Source: Actinomycetes bacterium (GTDB lineage: Bacteria; Actinomycetota; Actinomycetes; Propionibacteriales; Propionibacteriaceae). From it: DNA of 38,861 bases. The stretch is from the NCBI GenBank assembly GCA_023392635.1, contig JAEVYS010000116.1:1-38861 (forward strand), in the 5' to 3' direction. The notes below the pieces were generated by a model. That model was not told the DNA's origin, ran no database searches, and saw only the letters and a program-made list of their open reading frames with translations. How positions within the stretch are numbered: the first letter of the stretch is position 1; every line of letters begins with the position of its first letter. Both the position numbers and the translations under genes were made by a program. Of the stretch, positions 28,394 through 36,172 are shown piece by piece.

Positions 28394-28816
28394 ATGGCCC
28401 TGCTCAATCCGTACCTCAGCTTCCGGGGCAACGCCCGCGAGGCGATGGAGTTCTACCAGTCCGTGTTCGGCGGCGACGTGACCTTCTCCACGTTCGGGGA
28501 GTTCCAGATGCCCGGCGTCGGCCCGGAAGAGGCCGACAAGATCATGCACAGCCAGCTGACCACCCCCGCCGGCTTCACCCTGATGGGATCCGACACGCCG
28601 TCCGGCATGCCCTACGACGACAGCAGCGGCGGGATCACCCTCTCGGTGAGCGGCACCGACGAGGCGGAACTCCGCGGTTACTGGGACGGGCTGGCCGATG
28701 GTGGCGAGGTCACCATGCCGCTGGAGAAGGCCCCGTGGGGGGACTCGTTCGGCCAGCTGAACGACCGCTACGGCACCCCGTGGATGTTCAACATCGGCGG
28801 CAGCCCCGAGGCCTGA
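28394..28816 (+). CDS. VOC-family (PhnB/glyoxalase-like) protein
   Basis: The 140-residue product is a two-module VOC fold of the PhnB type. NPYLSFRGNAREAMEFYQSV and FGGDVTFSTF open the first beta-alpha-beta unit, and APWGDSFGQLNDRYGTPWMF closes the second with the conserved D-x-F/Y-G signature. These proteins bind a metal in glyoxalases, but PhnB relatives often lack one, and activity is unknown. The ATG at 28394 has AGGAGGA just upstream; an earlier in-frame ATG at 28364 lacks support. It stands between the VWA gene and the convergent xseB. Confidence 0.83.
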   Translation: MALLNPYLSFRGNAREAMEFYQSVFGGDVTFSTFGEFQMPGVGPEEADKIMHSQLTTPAGFTLMGSDTPSGMPYDDSSGGITLSVSGTDEAELRGYWDGLADGGEVTMPLEKAPWGDSFGQLNDRYGTPWMFNIGGSPEA

Positions 28817-28907
28817 CCTCGACGGCCGACGGGGCCGGCACCGAACCCGTCGAGCAGTTCCCTGCCCTCTGGCGTGGCCGGGGGGCGATCCCAGAACGCG
28901 TCGGCGT

Positions 28908-29105
28908 TCAGCCGGACGCCGGCCGGGAGGCCTCGATCCGGGCCCTCGCCCCGTCCAGCCACTGCTGGCAGATCGTGGCGAGCTCCTCGCCGCGCTCCCA
29001 CAGTGCCATCGACTCCGACAGCGGGACGCTGCCCGCCTCGAGCTTCCGGACGATCTCGACCAGCTGTTCGCGGGCCTCCTCGTAGCTGAGTTCTGCCTTC
29101 GCCAT
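28908..29105 (-). CDS. xseB: Exodeoxyribonuclease VII small subunit
   Basis: This 65-residue protein matches XseB along its length: LSYEEAREQLVEIVRKLEAG, VPLSESMALWERGEELATIC, and QQWLDGARARIE. It forms a helical hairpin that binds the large subunit in several copies. The ATG at 29105 is 2 nt after the xseA TAG, the usual operon arrangement. A longer frame covering this gene and most of xseA is a shadow of xseA in another phase. Confidence 0.93.
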   Translation of the reverse strand: MAKAELSYEEAREQLVEIVRKLEAGSVPLSESMALWERGEELATICQQWLDGARARIEASRPASG

Positions 29106-29107
29106 GG

Positions 29108-30325
29108 CTACTCCTGTACTTCGATGTCGTCGACGGTGAGGCCCAGGCGGCCGTCGGCCAGCCGGGCGATGAGCCGGGCGCCGGGAGCGGTGGCCGCCGC
29201 GCGTTCCACGGAGTGGCCGTCCGCGTCCGCGAGGATCGCGTAGCCCCGCTGCAGGGTTGCCAGCGGCGACAGGGCGCGCACCCGGTCGATGGTGTGGCCG
29301 AGCCCGAGCCGCTCCTCGCGCAGCCGGGCCCCGATGGCGCGGCCCAGGCGGTCGCGGGTGGTCTGGAGGCGTTCGTCGTGGCCGGCCAGGAAGGCCGACG
29401 GGTCGCGCAGCACCGGGCGGCTGCGCAGCTCGCCGAGGCGGCGCTGCTCGAGCTCGAGGCGGGCGATGATCGCCGCCCGCACCCGCTGCACACCTGTCCG
29501 CACGAGTTCGGTCTCGGCTGCCGCGTCCGGGACGACGCGCTTCGCCGCGTCCGTCGGGGTGGAGGCGCGGACGTCCGCCACCAGGTCGAGGATGGGGGTG
29601 TCGCTCTCGTGGCCGATCGCGCTCACGACCGGAGTGCGGCACGCGAACACGGCCCGGGCGAGTGCCTCGTCGCTGAACGGCAGCAGGTCCTCCAGCGAGC
29701 CGCCGCCGCGGGCGATGATGATCACGTCCACCTCGGGACGGGCGTCGAGGTACCGGAGCGCATCGATGAGTTGTTCCACCGCCTGCTGGCCCTGGACGAG
29801 GGCGTGCCGGACGTCCACGACGGCCGCCGGCCAGCGCCGGGCGATGTTCTCGACCACGTCCCGCTCGGCCGCGCTCTGGGCGCCGGTGATGAGGCCGATG
29901 CGGCGCGGCAGGAACGGCAGCCGCTTCTTCCGCGACATCTCGAACAGCCCTTCGGCCTGGAGCATCCGCTTGCGCTGCTCGATCGCAGCGAGCAGCCGGC
30001 CCTCGCCGGAGGGCCGCAACTCGCTGCACTGGAACGTCAGCGCACCCGAGGACGTCCACAGCGTCGGCCGGATGCGGGCGGCGACGATCGTGCCCTCGGT
30101 GAGCGGGCCGGCGGCGTCCAGCACGGCCGACGAGGTGGAGATCCGCACGGACACCTCGGCGAGGGTGTCACGCATCGTGAGGAACTGGGTGGGGCCCGAG
30201 CGTCGCTTGATCTCGATCAACTGGCCCTCGACCCAGACCTCGCCCAGCCGCTCGATCCAGTTCTTGGTGGCGTTCACCACCGCCCGCAGCGGCTGCGGCT
30301 GCTCGGGGGAACTGGTCATGGGCAT
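29108..30325 (-). CDS. xseA: Exodeoxyribonuclease VII large subunit
   Basis: XseA (405 residues) is the catalytic subunit that degrades single-stranded DNA from both ends. An N-terminal OB-fold (VWVEGQLIEIKRRSGPTQFL) is followed by the catalytic domain. There RIGLITGAQSAAERDVVENI, DVIIIARGGGSLEDLLPFSD and FACRTPVVSAIGHESDTPIL contain the conserved Asp/Gly/His residues. A coiled-coil region and a short C-terminal beta segment (LQRGYAILADADG) complete the protein. The ATG at 30325 lies 6 nt after a minus-strand TAGCCT (30337-30332), a leaderless arrangement. It is divergent from ispH. Confidence 0.95.
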   Translation of the reverse strand: MPMTSSPEQPQPLRAVVNATKNWIERLGEVWVEGQLIEIKRRSGPTQFLTMRDTLAEVSVRISTSSAVLDAAGPLTEGTIVAARIRPTLWTSSGALTFQCSELRPSGEGRLLAAIEQRKRMLQAEGLFEMSRKKRLPFLPRRIGLITGAQSAAERDVVENIARRWPAAVVDVRHALVQGQQAVEQLIDALRYLDARPEVDVIIIARGGGSLEDLLPFSDEALARAVFACRTPVVSAIGHESDTPILDLVADVRASTPTDAAKRVVPDAAAETELVRTGVQRVRAAIIARLELEQRRLGELRSRPVLRDPSAFLAGHDERLQTTRDRLGRAIGARLREERLGLGHTIDRVRALSPLATLQRGYAILADADGHSVERAAATAPGARLIARLADGRLGLTVDDIEVQE

Positions 30326-30331
30326 GCACGC

Positions 30332-30368
30332 AGGCTAGCGGTCGGCGCCTCCGGGCCCCACGTAGACT
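30332..30368. promoter_or_regulatory. Divergent xseA / ispH leaderless promoters
   Basis: A minus-strand TAGCCT (30337-30332) ends 6 nt before the xseA ATG, and a plus-strand TAGACT (30363-30368) ends 7 nt before the ispH ATG. The two -10 elements are only 25 bp apart, so their -35 regions must overlap the opposite promoter and the two polymerases may compete. Confidence 0.5.
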
Positions 30369-30375
30369 GGGCTCC

Positions 30376-31335
30376 ATGCCAGCCAAACGAGTCGTGGTCG
30401 CCGCGCCCCGAGGCTACTGTGCCGGTGTCGACCGGGCAGTGGTCACTGTCGAGCGCGCCCTCGACGTGTACGGTCCTCCGGTCTACGTGCGCAAGCAGAT
30501 CGTCCACAACCGTCACGTCGTGGAGGACCTCGAGGCGCGGGGCGCCATCTTCGTCGAGGAGCTCGCCGAGGTGCCGACCGGTGCGACCGTCGTCTTCTCC
30601 GCACACGGGGTGTCGCCCGCGGTCCACGATGAGGCGGCCGAGCGGGGGTTGAAGACCATCGACGCCACCTGCCCGCTGGTCACCAAGGTGCACAACGAGG
30701 CCCGCCGCTTCGCCGGCCAGGGCGTCCAGATCCTGCTCATCGGCCATGCCGGCCACGAGGAGGTGGAGGGCACCACCGGGGAGGCGCCCGAGCACATCAC
30801 GCTGGTCCAGCATCCCGACGATGTGGACGACGTCGAGCTCGACCCCGGGAAGGTCGCCTGGCTCAGCCAGACGACGCTCAGCGTGGACGAGACCTGGGAG
30901 ACCGTCAGCCGGCTCCGCACCAAGTTCCCGGCGCTGATCGACCCGCCCAGCGACGACATCTGTTACGCCACCCAGAACCGCCAGTCCGCGGTCAAGCAGA
31001 TCGCCCAGCACTCCGACCTGGTCATCGTGGTCGGCTCCCGGAACTCCTCGAACTCCGTGCGCCTCGTCGAGGTGGCCCTCGAGGCGGGCGCGAAGGCGTC
31101 CTACCGGGTGGACAACGCCGGAGAGATCGATCCCGCCTGGCTGGACGGGGTGGACACCGTCGGCGTCACCTCCGGCGCGTCCGTGCCGGACGTGCTCGTG
31201 CAGGGCGTGCTCGACTACCTGACCGGGAAGGGGTTCCCCCCGGCGGTGGAGGAGCGTCTCACCGAGGAGAACCTGGTGTTCGCGCTACCGCCGGAGCTGC
31301 GCAAGGACCTGCGCCGCAAGGCGGACGGCGACTGA
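30376..31335 (+). CDS. ispH: 4-hydroxy-3-methylbut-2-enyl diphosphate reductase
   Basis: IspH (LytB) performs the last step of the MEP pathway, giving isopentenyl and dimethylallyl diphosphate. The three iron-sulfur ligands are present: Cys15 (PRGYCAGVDRAV), Cys99 (DATCPLVTKVH) and Cys196 (DDICYATQNRQSAV). The substrate-binding SAHGVSP and VVGSRNSSNSVRLVE stretches are also there. The 319-residue length is normal. Its products feed the cis-prenyl synthase encoded at 19.3 kb, though the genes are not linked. The -10-like TAGACT 7 nt upstream and the lack of a ribosome binding site point to a leaderless mRNA. Confidence 0.96.
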   Translation: MPAKRVVVAAPRGYCAGVDRAVVTVERALDVYGPPVYVRKQIVHNRHVVEDLEARGAIFVEELAEVPTGATVVFSAHGVSPAVHDEAAERGLKTIDATCPLVTKVHNEARRFAGQGVQILLIGHAGHEEVEGTTGEAPEHITLVQHPDDVDDVELDPGKVAWLSQTTLSVDETWETVSRLRTKFPALIDPPSDDICYATQNRQSAVKQIAQHSDLVIVVGSRNSSNSVRLVEVALEAGAKASYRVDNAGEIDPAWLDGVDTVGVTSGASVPDVLVQGVLDYLTGKGFPPAVEERLTEENLVFALPPELRKDLRRKADGD

Positions 31336-31715
31336 GCCCGTCCCTTCCGGCATCCGGTCGGCTGCGGGCGGAAGGATTCCACCCGCCCGCGCGTTAGGGA
31401 CGACGTGAACCGCGCAGCCGCCGCTCCCGCCCCGTCCACGCTCGCGTCGGCGCGTGCGCGGGACCACACCGCGTTCCCGTCCACGGCGTCGCTCGACGGT
31501 GCACGAACCCGGCGTCCTCCGCCCGAACCCGCGCGAGTGTCGGAGCCCAGCGGCATGCTGGTTGGTGGTCGCATCGCCCTCGGGGCGGGGGACGACTGGC
31601 CGGTGGCCGGAAGGGGTAAGGCGTCTCGTACAGCACGGGTCCAGCGGGGGCCCGCGCAAGGGGTGAGCGTCCCGTACCGCCACCGGTGGCGACCACGAGC
31701 GGGATGGAGCACCTC
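31336..31715. other. Intergenic region between ispH and the osmoprotectant importer
   Basis: I find no credible gene in these 380 nt. A frame from 31405 to 31719 (104 residues) is low-complexity Ala/Pro/Arg and looks like GC-driven noise. Near ispH, CCTTCCG (31343-31349) and CGGAAGG (31369-31375) could form a weak terminator. Just before opuCA a perfect 14-bp palindrome CGCCACCGGTGGCG (31678-31691) is a possible operator. No -35/-10 pair stands out. Confidence 0.5.
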
Positions 31716-32819
31716 ATGATCAGCTTCACGGACGTCACCAAGGTGTACCCGGGTGGCACGACGGCGGTGGGCGGGTTGACGCTGACCGCACCCACGGGCC
31801 AGATCACCGTGCTGGTGGGCCCCTCCGGCTGTGGCAAGACCACGTCCCTGCGCATGATCAACCGGATGATCGAGCCGACCAGCGGCACCATCGCGATCGA
31901 CGGACGCGACACCGGCACCCTCGATCCCAACGAGCTGCGCCGCGGCATCGGCTACGTGATCCAGAGCGGCGGCCTGTTCCCGCACCGCACGATCCTCGAC
32001 AACATCGCGACCGTGCCACTGCTGCTCGGCTGGGACCGTTCCCGGGCCAGGGCGCGGGCGCAGGAACTCCTGGAGCGTGTCGGGCTCGACCCGGTGCTCG
32101 GCAGGCGCTACCCCAATCAGCTCTCCGGTGGCCAGCAGCAGCGGGTGGGCGTGGCCCGCGCGCTGGCCGCCGATCCGCCCGTGATGCTGATGGACGAGCC
32201 CTTCAGCGCCGTCGACCCGGTCGTGCGGGAGCAGCTGCAGGACGAGTTCCTCCGGCTGCAGTCGGAGCTGGGCAAGACGATCGTCTTCGTGACCCACGAC
32301 ATCGATGAGGCCGTGAAGCTCGGCGACCAGGTGGCGGTGCTGCGGGTCGGGGGCACGCTGGCCCAGCTCGCGAGCCCGGCGAAGCTGCTCGCCGACCCCC
32401 ACGACGACTTCGTCGCCGACTTCCTCGGTCGCGACCGCGGCTACCGCGGGCTCGCCTTCGCCGAGGCTCCGGAGCTGCCGCTCAGGCACGAGCGGGTGGT
32501 GCCGATCGGCGCCAGCGTCGAGCAGGCCGCTTCCGTCGCGGACGGGGAGCGCTGGGTCCTCGTCGTCGACGAGGCGGGTTCGCCGCTCGGCTGGGCCGAG
32601 CCGGGCGCGCTCGCCGGCGTGATCGACCGCGACCACCTGCACCGTGGCGGCACCGTCGCCCGGCTCGGCGGGTCCCTGCGGGCTGCCCTGGACGCGGCGC
32701 TCTCCTCGCCGAGCCGGCGGGGCGTGCTCGTTGACGACAGCGGGCGGCTCGTGGGCACGGTCCGGGCGCCGGACGTGCTCGCCGCGATCGAGCGCAGGCC
32801 GGAGGGGGTGTCCGCGTGA
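31716..32819 (+). CDS. Osmoprotectant ABC importer, ATP-binding subunit
   Basis: The 367-residue protein is an OpuCA/ProV-type ATPase. VGPSGCGKTTSLRMI is Walker A, IGYVIQSGGLFPHRTILDNI the Q-loop region, NQLSGGQQQRVGVARAL the signature, VMLMDEPFSAVDP Walker B and VTHDIDEAVKLGDQ the H-loop. The C-terminal 110 residues (WVLVVDEAGSPLGWAEPGAL, GVLVDDSGRLVGTVRAPDVL) are a CBS pair, which in OpuA senses ionic strength. It powers uptake of glycine betaine, carnitine or choline. The ATG at 31716 (MISFTDVTKVYPGG) gives the usual N-terminus; an in-frame ATG at 31704 is the alternative. It is the first gene of a four-gene operon. Confidence 0.92.
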   Translation: MISFTDVTKVYPGGTTAVGGLTLTAPTGQITVLVGPSGCGKTTSLRMINRMIEPTSGTIAIDGRDTGTLDPNELRRGIGYVIQSGGLFPHRTILDNIATVPLLLGWDRSRARARAQELLERVGLDPVLGRRYPNQLSGGQQQRVGVARALAADPPVMLMDEPFSAVDPVVREQLQDEFLRLQSELGKTIVFVTHDIDEAVKLGDQVAVLRVGGTLAQLASPAKLLADPHDDFVADFLGRDRGYRGLAFAEAPELPLRHERVVPIGASVEQAASVADGERWVLVVDEAGSPLGWAEPGALAGVIDRDHLHRGGTVARLGGSLRAALDAALSSPSRRGVLVDDSGRLVGTVRAPDVLAAIERRPEGVSA

Positions 32820-33460
32820 AGTGGTTCCTCGGGCATGTGGGCCAGGTGTTCTCGCTGATGCTGAACCACGCCTGGCTGGCGCTGGCCCCCCTCGTCATCG
32901 GGCTGGTCCTGGCTGTGCCGCTGGGCTGGCTCGCGCGCCGCTACCGCCTGCTGCGCACGCCGCTCATCGCCGGCACGGGCCTGCTCTACACCATCCCGTC
33001 CCTGGCGTTGTTCATCCTGATGCCGCTGGTGCTCGGTACCGGCATCCTCGATCCCGTCAACGTCGTGGTGGCCCTCACCGTCTATACCGTCGCGCTGCTG
33101 GTGCGGACAGTCGCCGACGGACTCGCGTCGGTGCCGGACGATGTGCTGCAAGCCGCCACCGCAATGGGGATCGGCCGTTGGCGGCGTTTCTGGGGGGTCG
33201 AGTTGCCGCTGGCCGTCCCGGTGATCGCCGCCGGGCTCCGGGTGGCGGCCGTCAGCAACGTCTCGATCGTCTCGGTCGCCGCGCTGCTGGGGATCCCGCA
33301 ATTGGGGTCGTTGTTCACCGACGGGTTCGCCCGCGCGTTCCTCGACCCGATCGTCGTCGGGATCATCTCCTGCATGGTGCTGGCGTTGGCGCTCGACCTC
33401 GCCATCCTCGCGATCAGCCGGGCGGCCACGCCGTGGCTGCGAAGGCCGGTGGCCCGATGA
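32816..33460 (+). CDS. Osmoprotectant ABC importer, permease 1
   Basis: The 214-residue integral membrane protein has five or six helices and the binding-protein-dependent permease loop ATAMGIGRWRRFWGVELPLA followed by VPVIAAGLR, an EAA-type motif that contacts the ATPase. TPLIAGTGLLYTIPSLALFI is typical of OpuCB/OpuBB. The GTG start overlaps the end of the ATPase gene by 4 nt, so translation is coupled. Confidence 0.9.
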   Translation: MKWFLGHVGQVFSLMLNHAWLALAPLVIGLVLAVPLGWLARRYRLLRTPLIAGTGLLYTIPSLALFILMPLVLGTGILDPVNVVVALTVYTVALLVRTVADGLASVPDDVLQAATAMGIGRWRRFWGVELPLAVPVIAAGLRVAAVSNVSIVSVAALLGIPQLGSLFTDGFARAFLDPIVVGIISCMVLALALDLAILAISRAATPWLRRPVAR

Positions 33461-34179
33461 ACCTCCTCTGGGCCTGGCTCACGAACCCTGCCAGCTGGCA
33501 GGGCAGCGCCGGCATCCCGGTGCGGGTGGCCGAGCATCTCGCCTACTCGGGCGTGACGCTCCTGCTGGCTGCGCTCCTCGGCATTCCGCTCGGACTGTGG
33601 ATCGGTCATACCGGGCGGGGACGCGTCCTGGTCGTGAACCTCGTCAACGGCATGCGGTCCGTGCCGACGCTGGGACTGCTGTTCGCCGCGGTGCTCGTGG
33701 TCGGGCCGCTCCTCGGCGGCGACATCGCGTTCCTCGCCCCCTCGATCTTCGTGCTCGTCCTGCTGGCCGTGCCGCCGATCCTTGCCGGCGCGTACGCCGG
33801 GGTGGAGGGCGTCGATCCCGGTGCCAGGGATGCGGCCCGCGGCATGGGGATGAGCTCGATCGAGGTGCTCACCAAGGTGGAGGTGCCCTGCGCGCTCCCG
33901 CTCATCTTCAGCGGCCTGCGCTCGGCGGCGCTCCAGGTGGTGGCGACGGCCACGCTGGCCGCGTCCGTCAGCCTGGGGGGCCTCGGACGGTTCCTCATCG
34001 ACGGCCAGGCCTACCGCGACTACGGCCAGATGGCCGGCGGCGCACTGCTCGTGGCCGTCCTGGCGATGCTCGTCGACCTGGTCTTCGCCGGGGTGCAGCG
34101 CCTGGCCGTGTCGCCGGGGCTCGCGCCCGTCCGATCCACCCGTCGTGCCGCCCGGCAGGCGGTACTCAGTACGACCTGA
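33457..34179 (+). CDS. Osmoprotectant ABC importer, permease 2
   Basis: This second permease (240 residues) is an OpuCD/ProW-type subunit. VNLVNGMRSVPTLGLLFAAV matches the first conserved helix pair, and DAARGMGMSSIEVLTKVEVP followed by CALPLIFSGLR is the EAA loop. Two different permeases in one operon imply a heterodimeric channel, the OpuB/OpuC arrangement. The start overlaps the upstream stop as ATGA. A short gap of 31 nt separates it from the substrate-binding protein gene. Confidence 0.91.
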   Translation: MNLLWAWLTNPASWQGSAGIPVRVAEHLAYSGVTLLLAALLGIPLGLWIGHTGRGRVLVVNLVNGMRSVPTLGLLFAAVLVVGPLLGGDIAFLAPSIFVLVLLAVPPILAGAYAGVEGVDPGARDAARGMGMSSIEVLTKVEVPCALPLIFSGLRSAALQVVATATLAASVSLGGLGRFLIDGQAYRDYGQMAGGALLVAVLAMLVDLVFAGVQRLAVSPGLAPVRSTRRAARQAVLSTT

Positions 34180-34210
34180 CACGCAGGGAACCTAGGAAGA
34201 AGGAAAAGAG

Positions 34211-35134
34211 ATGAAGAAACACCTCGCGATCCTGGTCGCGGCTACGGCGTCGTTGGCGTTGTCGGCGTGCGGCTCGGGCAATCCGCTGGCCAGCTCGGCC
34301 CCGGCCAGTTCGGCCGCCTCCAGCGGGTCGACGGTGTCGGTCGTCGTCGGATCGGCGAACTTCCCCGAGAACGAGCTGCTCGCCGACATCTACGCCGGTG
34401 CGTTGACCGCCAAGGGGGTGCAGGTCTCGACGAAGCTGAACATCGCTTCCCGCGAGACCTACGTCCCGGCGCTCAAGAACGGTGAGATCGACCTGATCCC
34501 GGAGTACACCGGCGGGTTCTCCAAGTACCTCGACGCGAACGCCGACATCTCCGATGAGGCCAAGGCGCTCGCGTCGCTGAAGTCGCTGCTGCCACCGAAC
34601 CTGGTGGCTCTCGACCCGTCGAAGGCGCAGGACAACGACTCGATCACGGTGACCAGGGCGACAGCGGACAAGTACTCGTTGAAGACGATCGAGGACCTGC
34701 AGCCGGTGGCTGGTCAGCTGGTGCTGGGCGGCCCGCCGGAGTGGAAGAACCGTGCGCTGGGCGTGCCGGGCCTGAAGAAGGTCTACAACCTGACGTTCAA
34801 GGACTTCAAGGCGCTCGATGTGGCGGGTCCGCTCACCGTGCAGGCGCTGAAGAACGGCCAGGTGCAGGCGGCGAACCTGTTCACCACCGACCCGGCGATC
34901 AAGGCGAACGACTTCGTCACCCTTGAGGACACGAAGAGCTTCTTCGGTGCCCAGAACGTGGTGCCGGTGATCAACAAGGACAAGGCCACCCCGGAGGTGA
35001 CCGCAGCCCTGAACGCGGTCTCGGCGAAGCTCGACACCGACACGCTGGCCACCCTGGTCACCAAGGTCGTGGTCGACAAGGAGGACGCCGCAACGGTCGC
35101 TTCCGACTGGCTGAAGTCGGTCAGCCTGGCCTGA
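34211..35134 (+). CDS. Osmoprotectant ABC importer, substrate-binding lipoprotein
   Basis: The 307-residue protein begins with a lipoprotein signal (MKKHLAILVAATASLALSAC, lipid-modified Cys20), then a Ser/Ala linker and an OpuAC-type periplasmic-binding fold (VVVGSANFPENELLADIYAG; IDLIPEYTGGFSKYLDANAD; NLFTTDPAIKANDFVTLEDT). It should sit on the outer face of the membrane and deliver betaine-like solutes to the permeases. The start is fixed by AAGGAAAAGAG just upstream. Lysine codons are more frequent than in its neighbours, as expected for a secreted binding protein. The operon ends at the hairpin 35144-35176. Confidence 0.92.
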   Translation: MKKHLAILVAATASLALSACGSGNPLASSAPASSAASSGSTVSVVVGSANFPENELLADIYAGALTAKGVQVSTKLNIASRETYVPALKNGEIDLIPEYTGGFSKYLDANADISDEAKALASLKSLLPPNLVALDPSKAQDNDSITVTRATADKYSLKTIEDLQPVAGQLVLGGPPEWKNRALGVPGLKKVYNLTFKDFKALDVAGPLTVQALKNGQVQAANLFTTDPAIKANDFVTLEDTKSFFGAQNVVPVINKDKATPEVTAALNAVSAKLDTDTLATLVTKVVVDKEDAATVASDWLKSVSLA

Positions 35135-35143
35135 GCCGCCCAC

Positions 35144-35176
35144 GTGACGCATCGGGGACGGTTCCCGATGCGTCAC
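35144..35176. repeat. GGGGACGGTTCC palindrome (copy D), importer operon terminator
   Basis: GTGACGCATCGGG (35144-35156) and CCCGATGCGTCAC (35164-35176) are perfect 13-bp inverted repeats with the loop GACGGTT, so the core GGGGACGGTTCC straddles stem and loop. It begins 10 nt after the substrate-binding protein stop and is the only copy between two genes in the same direction. It probably ends the importer transcript. Confidence 0.8.
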
Positions 35177-35244
35177 TCGCGACGCGGATGGGAACGCTCG
35201 CCGGTCGGTGCGCGTAACCTGCACTGCGTCAGGAGGGCAGTGCG

Positions 35245-36168
35245 GTGTGGATGGGTTTCGCCTTCGGGTCGGCGTTGTTCGCGGGGCTGACGGCGGTGCT
35301 GGCCAAGATCGGCGTCCGCCACACCGACTCGACCCTGGCCACGGCCATCCGGACGGTCGTGGTGCTGGGGGCAGCGTGGGGCATGGTCTTCCTCGTCGGC
35401 TCGCAGGGGCAACTCGCGTCCGTCTCCGGCGTGACGCTGCTGTTCCTGGTGTTGTCCGGGCTTGCCACCGGCGCGTCCTGGCTGTGCTACTTCAAGGCGC
35501 TGCAGCTGGGAGAGGTGAACCGCGTCGCGCCCGTCGACCGCAGCAGTCTCGTGCTCACCGTCCTCTTCGCGATGCTCTTCCTTGGGGAGACCTCCTCTCT
35601 CGCCACCCGGCTGCCGGGACTCGCGCTGATCACGGTCGGCACCTGGCTGATGGCCGTCGACGGGCGCCGGCAGCCGACCGAACCGGGAGCCGAGCCGTCC
35701 GCCACGTCCGCATCGCCCCCCACCTCGCAGCGAGGTTCGGCAAGGGCCGGTGCAGGGTGGTGGGTCTACGCGCTCGGCTCGGCCGTGTTCGCCGCCCTGA
35801 CCGCGATCCTCGGAAAGGTCGGCATCACCGGCGTCGAGTCCACCCTGGGGACCGCGGTGCGGACCGTGGTGGTGCTGGGCATGGCGTGGCTCATGGTGGC
35901 CGTGACCGGGCGCCGTCCCGGTCGTTGGCAGGTGCCGCGCCGCGACCTGCTGTTCATCGTCTTGTCGGGGTTCGCGACCGGCGCGTCCTGGTTGTGCTAC
36001 TTCCGGGCGCTGCAGGAAGGACCGGCCAGTCTGGTCGCGCCGATCGACAAGCTCAGCATCGTCTTCACGGTCGCATTCTCGGCGGCGGTGCTGAAGGAGC
36101 GCCTGACCCGACGAGCAGCGCTCGGACTCGCGCTGATCGTGGCCGGGACGATGCTGATGCTGCTGTGA
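35245..36168 (+). CDS. EamA/DMT-family transporter
   Basis: The 307-residue protein has ten predicted helices in two EamA repeats. The halves are unusually alike: GSALFAGLTAVLAKIGV and GSAVFAALTAILGKVGI; IRTVVVLGAAW and VRTVVVLGMAW; LSGLATGASWLCYFKALQ and LSGFATGASWLCYFRALQ. A hydrophilic linker (about 135-170, rich in Pro, Ser, Thr) joins them. EamA proteins export amino acids, metabolites or drugs; the substrate is unknown. AGGAGGG (35231-35237) lies 7 nt before GTG 35245, and a -10-like TAACCT (35215-35220) is just upstream. The stop is 4 nt from the convergent ilvA stop. Confidence 0.87.
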   Translation: MWMGFAFGSALFAGLTAVLAKIGVRHTDSTLATAIRTVVVLGAAWGMVFLVGSQGQLASVSGVTLLFLVLSGLATGASWLCYFKALQLGEVNRVAPVDRSSLVLTVLFAMLFLGETSSLATRLPGLALITVGTWLMAVDGRRQPTEPGAEPSATSASPPTSQRGSARAGAGWWVYALGSAVFAALTAILGKVGITGVESTLGTAVRTVVVLGMAWLMVAVTGRRPGRWQVPRRDLLFIVLSGFATGASWLCYFRALQEGPASLVAPIDKLSIVFTVAFSAAVLKERLTRRAALGLALIVAGTMLMLL

Positions 36169-36172
36169 TGCC

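Noticed and set aside
31405..31719. 104-residue frame upstream of the osmoprotectant importer
   Set aside because: Low-complexity Ala/Pro/Arg composition, no ribosome binding site, and it runs into the importer start.
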